A stretch of DNA of 64,000 nucleotides from Mycosarcoma maydis (GCF_000328475.2 NC_026484.1:124001-188000); one strand, 5' to 3'; shown: positions 48,291 through 59,720, numbered from the stretch's first letter. Notes: a model not told the origin generated them from the sequence alone. Numbers and translations are program-made.

Positions 48291-50146
48291 TTACTGTTCA
48301 TCCTCGAATTGAGCAAGAACGACTTCCTCCTGCCAACATTCATCGTCACCATGCAGCTCACCGTTGCAGCAGTCGTTTTTGCAAACAAACACAAATGCTG
48401 TGCTCCAGACTAGCCCGGTCCTCGCATCAAATGTCAAGTCACCGGTCGTCGCTTTCTGCCCGTTGCCCTCAGCAGAGCCAGGCAAGCGTCGACCGAGAGC
48501 TTGCTCGATCGCCGCCTTTCGTTTCGCCTCTTCATCTTGCGTTTCGGACAACGAGACTTCGAGTGCATCGGGAGCGACCGATCCGTCGGCAGCTTGGATC
48601 TGATCCGCGCGAAGCAAGTTGATCAAGTTGGGCATGAGTTGTGCTTCAAATACCCGCTCTGCGCCGCATTGCTGGCAAGGAGGAACTGCTCGTGCGCTGA
48701 ACGAGCGTTCTCCAGGAGCAGCAGAGCCGGCGGTGAATTGACCCTTGGTGACAGCAACACCTTGTCCCGCTTTTGGTTGATATTCCTTGGGCCACAGCAG
48801 ATCGTAGATCTTGCCTTTGGCGTGGAAAGCAATTGGCTGGCCACCGAACTCGTATCGAACAGCCTGTCTCGGTTCAACAGAAACCCGCTTTAGAAAACGT
48901 TCAAAAGTATCGTCGATGCCGTCGAGCAGCATCTTTTCATAGCCTTCCTTGGCGAACCCCTTGAGGTCAGCGTCGTCGGCGGCAGAGTCAGTGGTGGTGA
49001 GGGCGCCGGATGCGGATGCGGATTTGAGCATCGCTGCTTCTTGCTTGGAGAGCTTCTTGGAGAGCGAGGACGAGCAAGGCTCGGGGACGGTATTCAGGTA
49101 GAGCGGTGGATATCGCGTCGACGATTCCACCCATGTAGATTCAGCCGTGGGGGCTGAGGCAGCAAGATCGGATTTCAGCGCAAGTTCTTCGGCTAGCCTC
49201 TCGCTCTCGGATTCTTCATCCCCCTCGTCGGACTCATCCCCCGATTCATCGTCAGAGTCTTGCGCCTCGTCGGCGACGTGCGTTGCTGATGCAGGAGCAG
49301 CAGCGGCGGCGGTGGCGAAAGGGTTATCTGAGCTACCGCCGAAGAGCAAACCTCCTAATCCGGCATTGGCACCGCCAGCAGGAGCCGAGAATGGGTTGAT
49401 CTTGGCGCGCTCTTCCTGTTCCTGCTTGGCTTTGGCAGCTGCCGCTTCGCGCTCCTTCTTGGCCTGTTCGCGAGCAAGACGCTTGGCTTTTTGCTTTTCA
49501 AGCTTCGCAGCCCAGCGACGGTTGAATTTGAGCGTGCGAATCACGCGTAATCTGTTGTAATTGGCAAAACAAGGTCGGAACAAAACATGAGAAAGGTCAA
49601 CGATGGTGCTACAGAAGACGTTTGTAAAGAGGAGAGCCATCTTGATATCATGTCTCATGTCGATAAAATACATGGGGGCATCATTGTTAAAAAGCTCGTT
49701 TGTCAAAGTTGTAAATCTTTTCAGAACCCACGGGGCGTCAAGTGAAGAAATTGATACTAATCCTGTGCCCCCTATGTAGCGTCGATGGCCACGATATTAA
49801 TGGTGTTGTAGAGTGAAACTTACGAAGAGGCGTCGTTCCGCTGACACGCTGGTCTAGCGCAACCCCAGACCAAAAGGCATCGGTCATAGGGAGATTCGAC
49901 GAGAGGTGCAAAGATCTGCACGAGGAGCTGCATCTGCTGCTCACATGAATTGCACTGTGCAATCTTGTCAGATGGGCAAGCCTTCATAGGAAGCCATGCG
50001 GCGCGACCACCGATGCGCGAGACGAGCGGGTTAGCCTCGTCATCGCCTTCGAGCGGTCCATCTGCGAGGCCGAGCTGAACATCAGAGGCGTCGAACTCGG
50101 AGCCAGAGTCAGAATCGTAACCGTCGTCTGAGGCCGGCTGTGGCAT
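48291..50146 (-). CDS. TSR4: Tsr4 / PDCD2-family ribosome biogenesis protein
   Basis: Two exons, 49824-50146 and 48291-49551, joined over a 272-base intron (donor GTAAGT, acceptor ACAACAG), give 527 residues; the second exon alone would start with TTG. Exon 1 holds the N-terminal zinc-type motif (CNSCEQQM, then WGCARPACQR), which continues across the junction into LRVIRTLKFNRRWAAKL. A charged Ala/Glu-rich middle and an acidic stretch near 245-270 follow. The PDCD2_C domain fills about 355-527, with CQQCGAERVFEAQLMPNL and a Cys cluster VFVCKNDCCNG. Tsr4 and PDCD2 are dedicated chaperones of ribosomal protein uS5 (Rps2) needed for 20S rRNA processing. Confidence 0.9.
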
Positions 50147-50744
50147 CTAAAGCAATGTAAGACGCACAAAAGAAGAAGAAAAATCGATCTGGTGTCAGAT
50201 GGTTTGTCCGTTTGCCGCAAACTCCAATGCATGGAAAAGAAAAGAGCTCAGGATTAGGTAGCCTAGGGTTAACAGCACAGAAATCCCCCAGGCGTCTCTC
50301 ACCGAAGTGGTCGACGTGCCTCCCGTTTAATAGGGACTCTAAGACTCGTCATCTAGTTTTTGTCATCATTTTGCAAAAGAGGGAGGGAGGTAGTGGGCCT
50401 AAGAGGCGAGTAAAGTGATTGCATATATCAAGGATACGTACGATGATGTTACTTGTGTATGATCGAGTGTTCTGATACCGACTTGGAGTCTCAGAACGGG
50501 TATATGGGGATGGGGATCGATGAGGAAGGGAAGGAAGGATTTTCAGTCAAGAAGAAACAAATTTTTGGCTGCAAACGACACTCAGACTCACGACTTGCCA
50601 AACACAAAGAAAAAGAGAAAACACGAAACACCAGAAAAAATCCCAAAGAAAGCTGCGGACAACTCACGACTCGCTGTGACTCTTCTTTTCCTTTTTTGCT
50701 TTTCTTTCTGCAAGAAATCAGGCGGAATCTTACATTCTTAGGAT

Positions 50745-50886
50745 AGTCGTGAGTCGTGAGTGACGGGGGGTCGCGGACAGCAAATCGTGAATCGTGAATC
50801 GATCACCGTGGAGCTGAGTGGCACAAGGCACGAGGTACAAATCGTGAAGGTGGGTACAGTCGTGAGTCGTGAGTCAGTCGTGAATC
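50745..50886. repeat. Heptamer clusters (GTGAGTC and GTGAATC variants)
   Basis: GTCGTGAGTCGTGAGTGACG, AATCGTGAATCGTGAATCGA and GTCGTGAGTCGTGAGTCAGT lie within 140 bases: direct repeats at 7-base period, with two different unit spellings kept homogeneous within each cluster. Confidence 0.85.
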
Positions 50887-51263
50887 CTGTAGATGCTACA
50901 TCTCGTGTCTACACCTCCGCTTGAGTCGCTACTTCCCCACATCGAACTTGAGTGCGAGAGATCTGTGGTGTGAGCTGCGAGAGTCATCAAACAGGACATT
51001 CATCCCTGGCTCATTCGTGATTGTGTCAATACAGTCGTGAGTTTACAAATCATACGCAGAGGACCGTACAAATGACGAGGAAGAAAAGAAGAAAGGCTCA
51101 CCGCACAGACACGAGATCCAATCACAAGTCGCAATCGTCAATTGTGAATTTTGCAGCTGCGTAGAACCACGAACTGACTGAATCGTAAATATGCCAATCA
51201 CGAATTATATCAGGCACAACTCCGCCCACTCACGACTCGTTTCAGCTCTCACACGCAGAAAGC

Positions 51264-51291
51264 GGTGATTCGTGATTCGTGATTCACGATT
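51264..51291. repeat. Heptamer cluster, GTGATTC x3 plus inverted copy
   Basis: Three perfect GTGATTC units in tandem followed by the inverted unit ACGATTG, about 300 bases upstream of ERV14. Confidence 0.85.
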
Positions 51292-51593
51292 GACGCTGAC
51301 TGCCTGTTCAGCTCGAATTCTCCACATCGTCAGCGCGACGACGCACGGAATCGTCGACGCTCTTTTTCCCATCGATCCAGCATCATCTCCAAGCTCGCAC
51401 GTCGTAGCTTGACTGCCATACTCGAACGAAACCGACCTGGTCCCGCACCGCACTCGTCCAGACCTCTGCTCGTGTTCGATCTACCCCAGACTTCTCGGAC
51501 ACTGTATCGTACCTAGCGTCACGAATCTCTTATCATTAGGACAGCAAACACCACCTTTTTCAGCTTCAACCCCCTTCTCGAAACGTATTCAAG

Positions 51594-52469
51594 ATGTCGG
51601 GAGAAGGTGCGTGGGCTCACCGTCGTAAATGCTGCTGTCAGGTGGCTCAGAAGGGAATCGTACTGACATTTGTGCTCTTATCTCGCTTTGCCCGTTCCTT
51701 CTTTGTAACGCCGCTCCCCATGTTCGACGATCTGTCACACGGCAACCCTATCGCACACCTCCTCCTCTTCACATCCGACACGACGCTAAACCATGGTGGT
51801 GGCCACAATCTACAGGATGGCTTTTCCTGCTCTCGGTCCTGCTTTCGGCGGTCCTTCTCTTCACTATGGTTTTCTTCGTGCGTACTCAATATCATGCAAT
51901 CCAGGGTGCGGATCCAGTTTGACCATGCCCATCGCTGACTCCTTTCTCACTGGTCTCAATTTTTATCCTCCGGGCAACATCTGCCACATCCATACCTACT
52001 ATCATTGATATGCCACCCAACGACGCAACAGATCATCATGTTCTCCGATCTCGAATGCGACTACATCAACCCTATTGATCTTTGCAATAAGCTCAATCAG
52101 GTACGTTTTTCCCCCTCACCCTTCTCGCTTCCACCTTCCCTTTCGAGTCTCGCTGACATGCTCTCGCTCTCTTTTCCCTGTCCGCTACGTCTTTGACAGT
52201 TCATTCTCCCCGAAATGGCAGCACACGCAGTGCTCACCCTGTTCTTCCTACTCAGCGGGCAATGGCTTGCCTTCCTACTCAATGCTCCTCTCGTCGCATT
52301 CAACGTCAACAAAGTCATGAACAAAAACCATACCTTGGACGCCACAGAGATCTTCCGCACCTTGTCTCAACATAAGAAGGTCTGCTTTATCAAACTCGGC
52401 TTCTACCTCGTCAGCTTCTTCTACTACTTGTACAGGATGATCCTTGCGCTCATCGCCGACACCGAATAA
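51594..52469 (+). CDS. ERV14: ER cargo receptor Erv14 / cornichon
   Basis: Four exons, 51594-51606, 51816-51877, 52032-52100 and 52200-52469, give 137 residues, the family length. Every junction keeps the frame: MSGEG, WLFLLSVLLSAVLLFTMVFF, IIMFSDLECDYINPIDLCNK and FILPEMAAHAVL. The first exon is only 13 bases. Introns are 209, 154 and 99 bases with GT-AG ends. Conserved cornichon features are three to four membrane spans, DLECDYINPIDLC and the near-invariant LDATEIFRTLSQHKK, then FYYLYRMILALIA. Erv14 recruits membrane cargo into COPII vesicles at the ER. Reading from the internal Met at 52215 alone would lose the first two spans. Confidence 0.95.
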
Positions 52470-52817
52470 GCGCACCTGAAACACGGGCAACCTAGGCGAC
52501 ACGAACGAGGTCAGTGCCGGAGACGAAGCTTGGAGAGATCCATACAAGTGGCATCCCAGGTAGGGGCGAGGAGAGTAGGAAACTGCAGTTTCATCACCAG
52601 GCACCAAGGCCTTTATATGGTGTTTCCTTGTAGTATTGTCAAAAAAAAACAACCCAGATCTTGAATCACGCTTCATCTTTGGTTTGCGCCTTGCTTGGCA
52701 TCCTACTGCCTGTCGTTTCAAGCTGCATTTTTTTTGGCTATCTGGATAAGCCTGTCGCATCACGCCACGTGACCTAGGAGCTGGAAGCCATGTTCAATGG
52801 CAAGATGCTGCATAGAA
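52470..52817. other. Intergenic between ERV14 and the urea amidolyase relic
   Basis: About 350 bases: the 3' untranslated region of ERV14 and unassigned sequence. Homopolymer tracts occur at 52640 (A) and 52730 (T). Confidence 0.5.
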
Positions 52818-53870
52818 TCACTCAACAACGACGACAACCACATCGCCCAAAGAAACGCTGATGTCCGGACTCTTGAGCTCTGCTTTGACCTTGAATCCTT
52901 GACCCACAACTGCTCCTAGCTCCGGAACCGTCAGATCGATTTTCATCTTCATGGCTTCTAACACGGCTGCTTTCTGCGCCACTTTCACCAAATCACCCAC
53001 GCTAACCCAGCACTTTCCAAACGTTGGCAGCGAGATTTGAGCTGACCGCCAGCGCTTGTAGATTGGCATGGAACTCGTTGCTCGAGTAGTCCTCGTTTTC
53101 CAGCGCCAAAGATTTGTGTTGCTCATTCTCCTGCATCTCTACTTGCCATTCTGCGAACATCTTCCTTTCCCTTTCCTTCGCTTTCGACAATACCCCCGCT
53201 TTTGTTGTTCTAAATTCAACGCTTCCTTCTGTATCAATGTCAGGAACGCGGATTGCTGGGCAACATGGTACCCGCTTCGAAGTATTTGAATGACAAATTG
53301 CACTCTATCTGCTCCATCTTTTCAGACTGAATCGTGTCGAAATTTTCAAGCAACCACGACCTGGTACCGAACGTGGTCCAACAGGGTAATGTCCGACGCA
53401 GGAGCGCGCATCTTCCCGGACAACTGACGGAACAGGTGGCGAAACAGCTTCGTCCGTGGCCCCAGCGGGTGGGGTTGAATTTTCGGGATCGCATCTGCTT
53501 GCGTGCGTGCAGAGCAAGCAGAATCGGTATGCCCATAAAAACCCCCACCCCAACAGCCAGGTGTTTACACCCCGTTACCGCGAACTGAGCGTCTTGGATC
53601 GACCAATGGCCGTTCGCAGAGGCGGAATACTATCGTTATTATCAGGCAAGTAAAGTGCGCGCGACCGAACCGTTTCCATATGCTTGTGGAGGGAGACCTT
53701 CACCGACGGATCGCCAAATGTGACTGGTAGCGTGAATCCACGCGTGGCGATCTTGACCATTTCAGCGCTCAGAATCTGCTTCTCCAGTCGATCAATTGTT
53801 ACAAGTCGCTTATCCAGAAAGGATTCATCTGGATGGTGAGACTTCCCAAGCTGGGATACGCAAGAGAGCT
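52818..53870 (-). pseudogene. Decayed C-terminal remnant of urea amidolyase (DUR1,2)
   Basis: Pieces of the allophanate/urea carboxylase C-terminal half follow one another in the right order on the minus strand but in different frames. About 53670-53860 matches the end of an AHS1/KipI-type domain (THE block FTLPVTFGDPSVKVSLHKHM, then ETVRSRALYLPDNND). About 53300-53430 matches the end of AHS2/KipA (RRTLPCWTTFG, WLLENFDTIQ). 52818-53190 is the linker and biotinyl domain with the biotin site EAMKMKI. In the last piece ANVWKVLG runs into a stop and the match resumes in another frame from VSVGDLVKVAQKAAVLEAMK, consistent with a one-base shift. Most of AHS2, the biotin carboxylase and the amidase part are absent; intact proteins have about 1,800 residues. 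The exact left border is uncertain. Confidence 0.75.
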
Positions 53871-54488
53871 CAGGATTGGCTTCGTGTCTGAACTGCTGGT
53901 CAACAACGAGTATAGCAAGGAAAGCAGCGCGAAAAGCTAGACGAGAAGCAACTTTGAGCAAAACGGTGACGACATCAAGATTCGTGAATTTGGACACGCC
54001 CACAACGATGGCAAGTGCAAACGGTTTTCGATCTGCATTCATAGCGATCTTACTGGTGCCGAGCGGAGGCAAGGAGCGAAAGGAAAGCAGGCGACGCGAG
54101 CTAACAGCATGTCACTCTTGCAATCTCTTGGACCCTGCATAGAACACGCAAGGTGCAACTTGACGCCAAAGTGTCCGCTCCTAGCTGAAACTCTTCAGAG
54201 CTTTGGCGGTGGTTGGCGCAAGCGAGTGACGCTGCTCTTACACCACAACACACAGACAGGATCTCGGGCGCGTTCAAGCGCTGCAAAGACAGGGAGAAAT
54301 GATTGCCGATGGATGGCTATCGAGCTGAGCCTTGTCTTTTGAATGCATTCAAGCATATCTAGCATGTAGACAGGATAGAGAGACAGTCCGAGGAGCAGAT
54401 CGGGATATTCACGATTGTGGTTTCCAACGTTGTATGTTCCATGAAGATGAGGATGAGCGAGGGACAAGAAATGAATGAATTCAAGCAG

Positions 54489-54675
54489 ATTCGTGATTCA
54501 TGAATCGTGAATCACGAATGTCAACAACGCTTTTGTGAAACTTGAATCCGAAAGTAGCCTGGCTTATATAATATTAAGTAACGTGTAATAGTAACTTATG
54601 GCGAATCGTGACGAATCGTGAATGGTACCAATCGTGAATTAAAATGCAATCACGAGTTGTGAATCGTGATTCACT
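54489..54675. repeat. Two heptamer clusters, direct and inverted units
   Basis: ATTCGTGATTCATGAATCGT continuing GAATCACGAATG, then about 80 bases further GAATCGTGACGAATCGTGAA and TTGTGAATCGTGATTCAC. The intervening sequence is AT-rich. Confidence 0.85.
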
Positions 54676-55090
54676 GGAAATGCACCGACGTTTTTTTCAA
54701 CGCGCTGTCGAATGTCGAGTTGAGATAAGTTAGGTTGAGCGGCGCGCGCGACTCACGAGTGTGACTGGTGGTTGCAGCTCTTAGCTGTGCGTGGCAAGCA
54801 ACAGAAGGTTCTCATGTGTTTTTTTGGGCAAAGTCTGCCGTCAGATCGCGCCCTGCTTGGCGGCACGCTAAACGTGAGATTGAGTGACAAAGTGCCGCAC
54901 GCGCTTCAATTCAGCCAAAATGGGCCACACGGCACACCACGACCACGTCGTGTCGTCGTCGCTCCGAAATTCACACGAGACTCACAACTGTGACTGACCA
55001 GGCACAGTCAAGCCAAGCGACCAACAAACAGTCACTACGAAAGAGTCGTTCGCTGCCTTTGAACGGCTTTGTGGGCGTGTGTGTGTCTCT

Positions 55091-55107
55091 CTGTCTGTCT
55101 GTCTGTT
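55091..55107. repeat. (CTGT)n microsatellite
   Basis: Four CTGT units in the presumed leader region of RTS1. Confidence 0.8.
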
Positions 55108-55918
55108 TAAGTAGCGAAATCGTAATTGCCCACTGGCCAACTTCCCGAGTGTCTAGCCGTCTTGGTCAGTTAGGCTGGCTGCCTGTCTCTCTATCTGTCT
55201 TGCTGCGTGCTTGTTGCCTGTCGCTGGCGTCCAAGTCGCGCTCGTTCATTCCTGTCGAGATTGTCAATACCAACCGTATCGACATCGTCACCATCGTCAC
55301 CACCATTCCCCACCTCACTTTGGTTGTTCACAAGCACTTCGCAACTCGCTCTCAGCAACTTGGCTGCTCTTCTACCGGTTCAAACGGCCATCACCACCTT
55401 CAGCCAACGCGCAAATCTTCCATCAATTGACACGCGACGCCTAGTACAGCCGAGATACACAGTCACACACCGGCGCTTGTCTTCAACACCATTCACACCC
55501 CAAGCCGATACATAACAGAGCCATCAATCGCGCGCTCTCCTCTGCTGCACCAGCCTGCGATCAGTACCGTCATACATCCACGTTCGCTCGCCTAAACGCC
55601 ATCCAGCTTCCACTGTCATCTGCTTTGACCGCTAACAACATTCGTCTTCGCTGGTGACGTACACTCTCCGCAATTCGTGCCCTCAGCTTCGTTGCAGCAG
55701 GCAGCCATTCTCGTACAGCTTAGTGCGCAGTATCTCGTTCGCTCTTGCGTGTCCCTGCATCACACCAACTTCGTGCACGCGCCCTCATCGATCCATTCCC
55801 TCGGTTCCACTTTTACCGAACCAGCCAGCAACATTGCCGCGTTCCTTTTCTCGGATCACTCCTTCCCTCATCTCCTTGCCCCTCCCAACCTTTTGGCTGG
55901 GATCGTACAGGCGCCATC

Positions 55919-58756
55919 ATGAAGGGACTCAAGAAAGCTATGGTATGTATCAGTTGTAACAACGTGAAGCGCCGCCCGCATGCGTCAGTGCGCGATTCCA
56001 AGTTCGATTCTACTTGCTGACCTTACCGTATATCATCGTTACATAACCACCGTCGTAAACGTCCTATTACCTCGACTCTCCCAGAACCTTTCGCGTTCCA
56101 AGTCGAACGACTCTAACGGCAACCGCAGCGGATCGGCAGGCGGAGGAACCGTACCAGCACCCCCTCCCAAAGGTGGCTCCGTACCCGCCAACCCTGCCTA
56201 TCAAGGCTCACTCAAATCCACCAAAAATGGCCCCAGCTCTGCATCCAGCTCTTTTAGCTCTCTCTCCAGCTCTGCAACTTCGGCAGCTCCCTCACATGCC
56301 CCTTACAACGTCCCAGTTTACCCTACTGGCCAAGGTACGCCCCAAACTCGTTTGCTTCCCCACGGTGTGAATAATCTGGCTGACAAGACGCCGCCTGCTC
56401 CTCCTGTCGTCGTCGTCGACGTCTCTTCAGAGATGCCCGCCGATCCCATCCCACACTCGGTCGCAACCGCGTCCCAGCCTTCTTCTTCCATCACTCCTTT
56501 CCATCATACAGGCTCTCCAGGTTCCCCTCCTCCTCCAGGCGCCGCTATGGCTTCCCTCAGCAGCACCGGCATCGCCGCTTCCGAGCTCGCTACCCCTCCC
56601 AAGGCTGCCTCGCTCACCCGATTGCGTCAGAGCCCCTCCAACTCGGGCCCCAAGGATACCATTCCCATCACTTCCAAAACACCGCCGCGCAAGCAGAGGA
56701 GCTCGCGCTTCCATGTCACAGAAAAGGTCGAGCTCGAGAAGCTTCCACACTTTAACGGTATGTGCCCCTCACCACGCTTTTTTGACCCTCACATTGCGAT
56801 ACAACAACTGACCCCCTCTTTATTTGGCTCCAACAACAGAGGTGGTCCCCGCGGATCGACCCGAGCTCTTCGTCCGAAAGCTTCGTCAGTGTTCGCTCGT
56901 GTTCGACTTCAACGACGCCAGCCAGGAGCTCGAGGGCAAGCAGATCAAAGCCGCTACACTACACGAGATGCTTGACTACATTACCACCAATCGCAAAGTC
57001 ATCACCGACGAAATCTATCCGGAAGTTGTCGCCATGTTCTCTGCCAACCTTTTCCGCTCCATTCCACCACAGGTCAACCCGGTCGGTGACGCCTTTGACC
57101 CAGAAGAGGACGAACCGGTGCTTGAACTTGCCTGGCCCCATCTTCAAATCGTCTACGAGTTCTTTCTCCGCTTCGTCGAGAGCCCCGACTTCAACACCAA
57201 CATTGCAAAGAAATTCATCGACCACCACTTTGTCTTGCAACTACTCGAGCTCTTTGACAGCGAGGATCCACGCGAGCGCGATTTCCTCAAGACAACATTG
57301 CATCGCATCTACGGCAAATTTCTCAACCTCCGAGCCTTTATCAGACGGTCCATCAACAACGTCTTTTTCCAATTCATCTACGAAACCGAGCGTCACAACG
57401 GCATCGCAGAGCTGCTCGAGATTCTTGGTTCCATCATCAACGGCTTTGCGCTGCCGCTCAAGGAGGAGCACAAGACCTTTCTGACGCGCGTGCTCATCCC
57501 GTTGCACAAGGTCAAGAGTCTCGCGCTCTATCACCCGCAGCTCGCCTACTGTGTCGTGCAATTCTTAGAGAAGGACAGCTCGTTGACCGAGGAGGTGTTG
57601 CTCGGCTTGTTGAGGTACTGGCCAAAGGTTAACTCGCCCAAGGAGGTCATGTTCCTCAATGAGGTCGAAGAGATTTTGGACGTGATCGAGCCGTCCGAGT
57701 TTGTCAAGGTCGAAGTGCCTCTCTTCCAGCAGCTCCAGCGATGCATCAACAGTCAGCACTTCCAGGTCGCCGAGCGCGCTCTGTACTTTTGGAACAACGA
57801 GTACATTGTCAACCTCATCGGTGACAACGTCCAGGTCATCTTGCCAATCGTCTTTTCTTCGCTCTACCAAAACTCGAAAGCACATTGGAATCGCACTATC
57901 CATGGTCTCGTCTACAATGCGCTCAAGCTCTTTATGGAGATCAACCCAGCGCTTTTCGAGATGTGCACAAACGAGTACAAGCAGCAGCGCCAGATGGAGA
58001 AGCAGAAGCTCATCGACCGCGAGGAGGCATGGAAGAGGCTCCGCGACACCGCCATCAAGAACAGCAAGGCGATTGGCGTTGAAATGCCCGCCTCGCTCAA
58101 AGAGGAGCAAGCGGCGCCAGCGGGAAGCGTCAACCCATACGACCTCGATGCCTTTGACTCGGCGGCTGATTTAACAGCAGGCGCCGATAGCCTGTTTGAG
58201 CAAATGGGTCAAGGCATCAATGGCGAAGTTTCGACGACCGACTTTGACGATGTCGAAGCCCACCGCGTTGCACAAGAAACCTCGCAAGCGCAGCAACCTG
58301 ATCTTACCAGGGAAGACAGCGTTGACGATATGGTACGTTGACCTTTGATCCACATCAGCAGTCGACTCGCACTTGGCGAGAAAGCAAAAGAAATATTCGC
58401 ATCCGCTAGCAGCCCACTCGCTATCGTACCGTGTACCACTGCTTCACGGAGCCTGACTAGAAATGCGAAATTCATCTTTATCTTTGCATCGCTGTTTCGT
58501 CATCTCTGGCAGAAAGATTTTCCAGAAACGGCTCGACAGCAGGTCAACAAGCAAGAGTCGCCTCATGTCCGACGCAAGAGCGTAATACCCATGGACCCGA
58601 CCGTACTGGCCGAGCTGGCCGGTCACAAGAGCCTAGATGGGTGAGTATTTGTTGATTTTCGCTGTTCATTTTGCGGGCACAAGTTGACGAGATGTGCGGT
58701 TTCTTCTCACTTGTCGTTGCAGATCGGATCTTTCTCAGCTGTCGAATGATGCATAG
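55919..58756 (+). CDS. RTS1: PP2A B56-type regulatory subunit Rts1/Par1
   Basis: Five exons: 55919-55942, 56085-56757, 56840-58332, 58513-58640 and 58723-58756, giving 783 residues. All donors are strong (GTATGT, GTATGT, GTACGT, GTGAGT) and all junctions keep the frame. The N-terminal 230 residues are Ser/Pro-rich. The B56 HEAT-like domain follows (from [19 protein letters not shown]; for example [20 protein letters not shown]). Exon 4 adds [22 protein letters not shown], the conserved B56 tail motif R-R-K-S-x2-P-x-D...A-x-HK, which is the reason to splice on. If the third intron is retained, the protein stops after two further residues (732 residues in all). B56 subunits direct PP2A to LxxIxE-bearing substrates in stress response, septation and chromosome segregation. 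Confidence 0.93.
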
Positions 58757-59243
58757 ACAGCTCCCTCTTGCGCATACACATGCTAGACGTAATTTGTTGT
58801 GGGTTAATGCAGTGGGACCTGGTCTTCGTCATGGCAACTGCTGATGAACCCCCGAGTGCACTTGAACCAACCCGCTCTCGTCGGTGTCATTCTTGTCGCA
58901 TATCTTGGGAAGCATCTCTAGCGCACAACATCTTGTCCCCTTTTGGTGTTCGTTTTGTTTCCCATCGTGATTTCCACTTTCCTTCTCTACGGTGTGTTTT
59001 CAGGCATGTGGTTTTTTAGAAGGCTCTTTCGTTGGCTCGGTGTGTGTGGTTGTGTCAAGTGGGTTGATGAGGTGGGTCGGTCAAAGGGTGAATGCTGGCG
59101 GTGGCGGTGGATTCGGGGTCGGAGTTGAAGTTCATTTCGATGTGGTAAGGGTGTACGTATTGGTGTCTGTTTAGGATGAGCTGATCTGTCTTCCTGACCA
59201 CGTCGTATTCGGTATCACTTGTTCAAGCGGTGTTTTCGCAAAC
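58757..59243. other. Intergenic between RTS1 and the small secreted protein gene
   Basis: About 490 bases, G/T-rich towards the end. No heptamer cluster and no gene seen. Confidence 0.5.
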
Positions 59244-59720
59244 ATGCATCGACCAACTAGCCTCTACGTGACGCTGATCTGCCTGCTTGGAACGGTGATG
59301 AGCGTTCGAGCGGCGACGCAGAGGGTCGGGGATTCGTGCAGTTACAAGCAGAACTGCCAGGATTGGGCGGAAGGTGTTGGGCCGGACTGGGCCAAAGGAG
59401 CGATAACGTGTGCTGTGCCGCAGGATGGTAAACCCGAAAAATGCGGCAGTGGCGATAAGAAGGGCAGAGACGAATTCTCAGGGTAAGCCAGCAAGCTCAA
59501 ACCATGCTTACAACACCAAGCACTTGCTCAACTGATACGCGATATCTTGATATTCTCAACCACCAATAGCGTCTGTAAAGCAGTAGGCACCCTGTCAGCT
59601 ACAGAATACGGTTGCGCCTGCGGCGTCCACAAGGCAGACTGCCCCGAAACTAGCCCCTTCTCCCGAATCTTCTGGCCCCAGGACTGGCTCGAAACCGCCT
59701 GGTCCCAAGTACACCACTAA
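59244..59720 (+). CDS. Small secreted cysteine-rich protein, candidate effector
   Basis: Two exons, 59244-59482 and 59570-59720, joined over an 87-base intron (GTAAGC...AATAG), give 129 residues. A signal peptide opens it (MHRPTSLYVTLICLLGTVMS, cleavage near residue 23 after VRA). The mature part of about 106 residues has eight cysteines, enough for four disulfides, in the pattern SCSYKQNC, TC, KC, VCK, YGCACG, DC. It has many charged residues and no known domain. I do not recognise a family. Size, secretion and cysteine content are those of apoplastic effectors or of secreted antimicrobial or wall proteins of plant-associated fungi, but there is no functional evidence. The second exon overlaps a spurious antisense frame. 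Confidence 0.75.

Larger units (their letters stand above)
50147..51593. other. Divergent intergenic region TSR4 / ERV14, rich in heptamers
   Basis: About 1.45 kb. Heptamer copies occur at 50745-50764, 50782-50802, near 50840-50886 and at 51264-51291. No gene recognised. Confidence 0.6.
53871..55918. other. Intergenic region upstream of RTS1, with heptamers
   Basis: About 2 kb between the relic and the RTS1 start. An open minus-strand frame continues to 54072, but I cannot match it. Heptamer clusters lie at 54489-54519 and 54602-54675, a CTGT run at 55091-55107. The last 600 bases are pyrimidine-rich like a smut 5' leader. Confidence 0.5.

Noticed and set aside
52215..52469. Stand-alone small membrane protein of 84 residues
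   Set aside because: It is the last exon of ERV14; upstream exons supply the missing conserved N-terminal half.
53575..54072. Independent 165-codon gene on the minus strand
   Set aside because: Its C-terminal part matches the AHS1 end of urea amidolyase and it starts with TTG; it is better read as part of the decayed gene.
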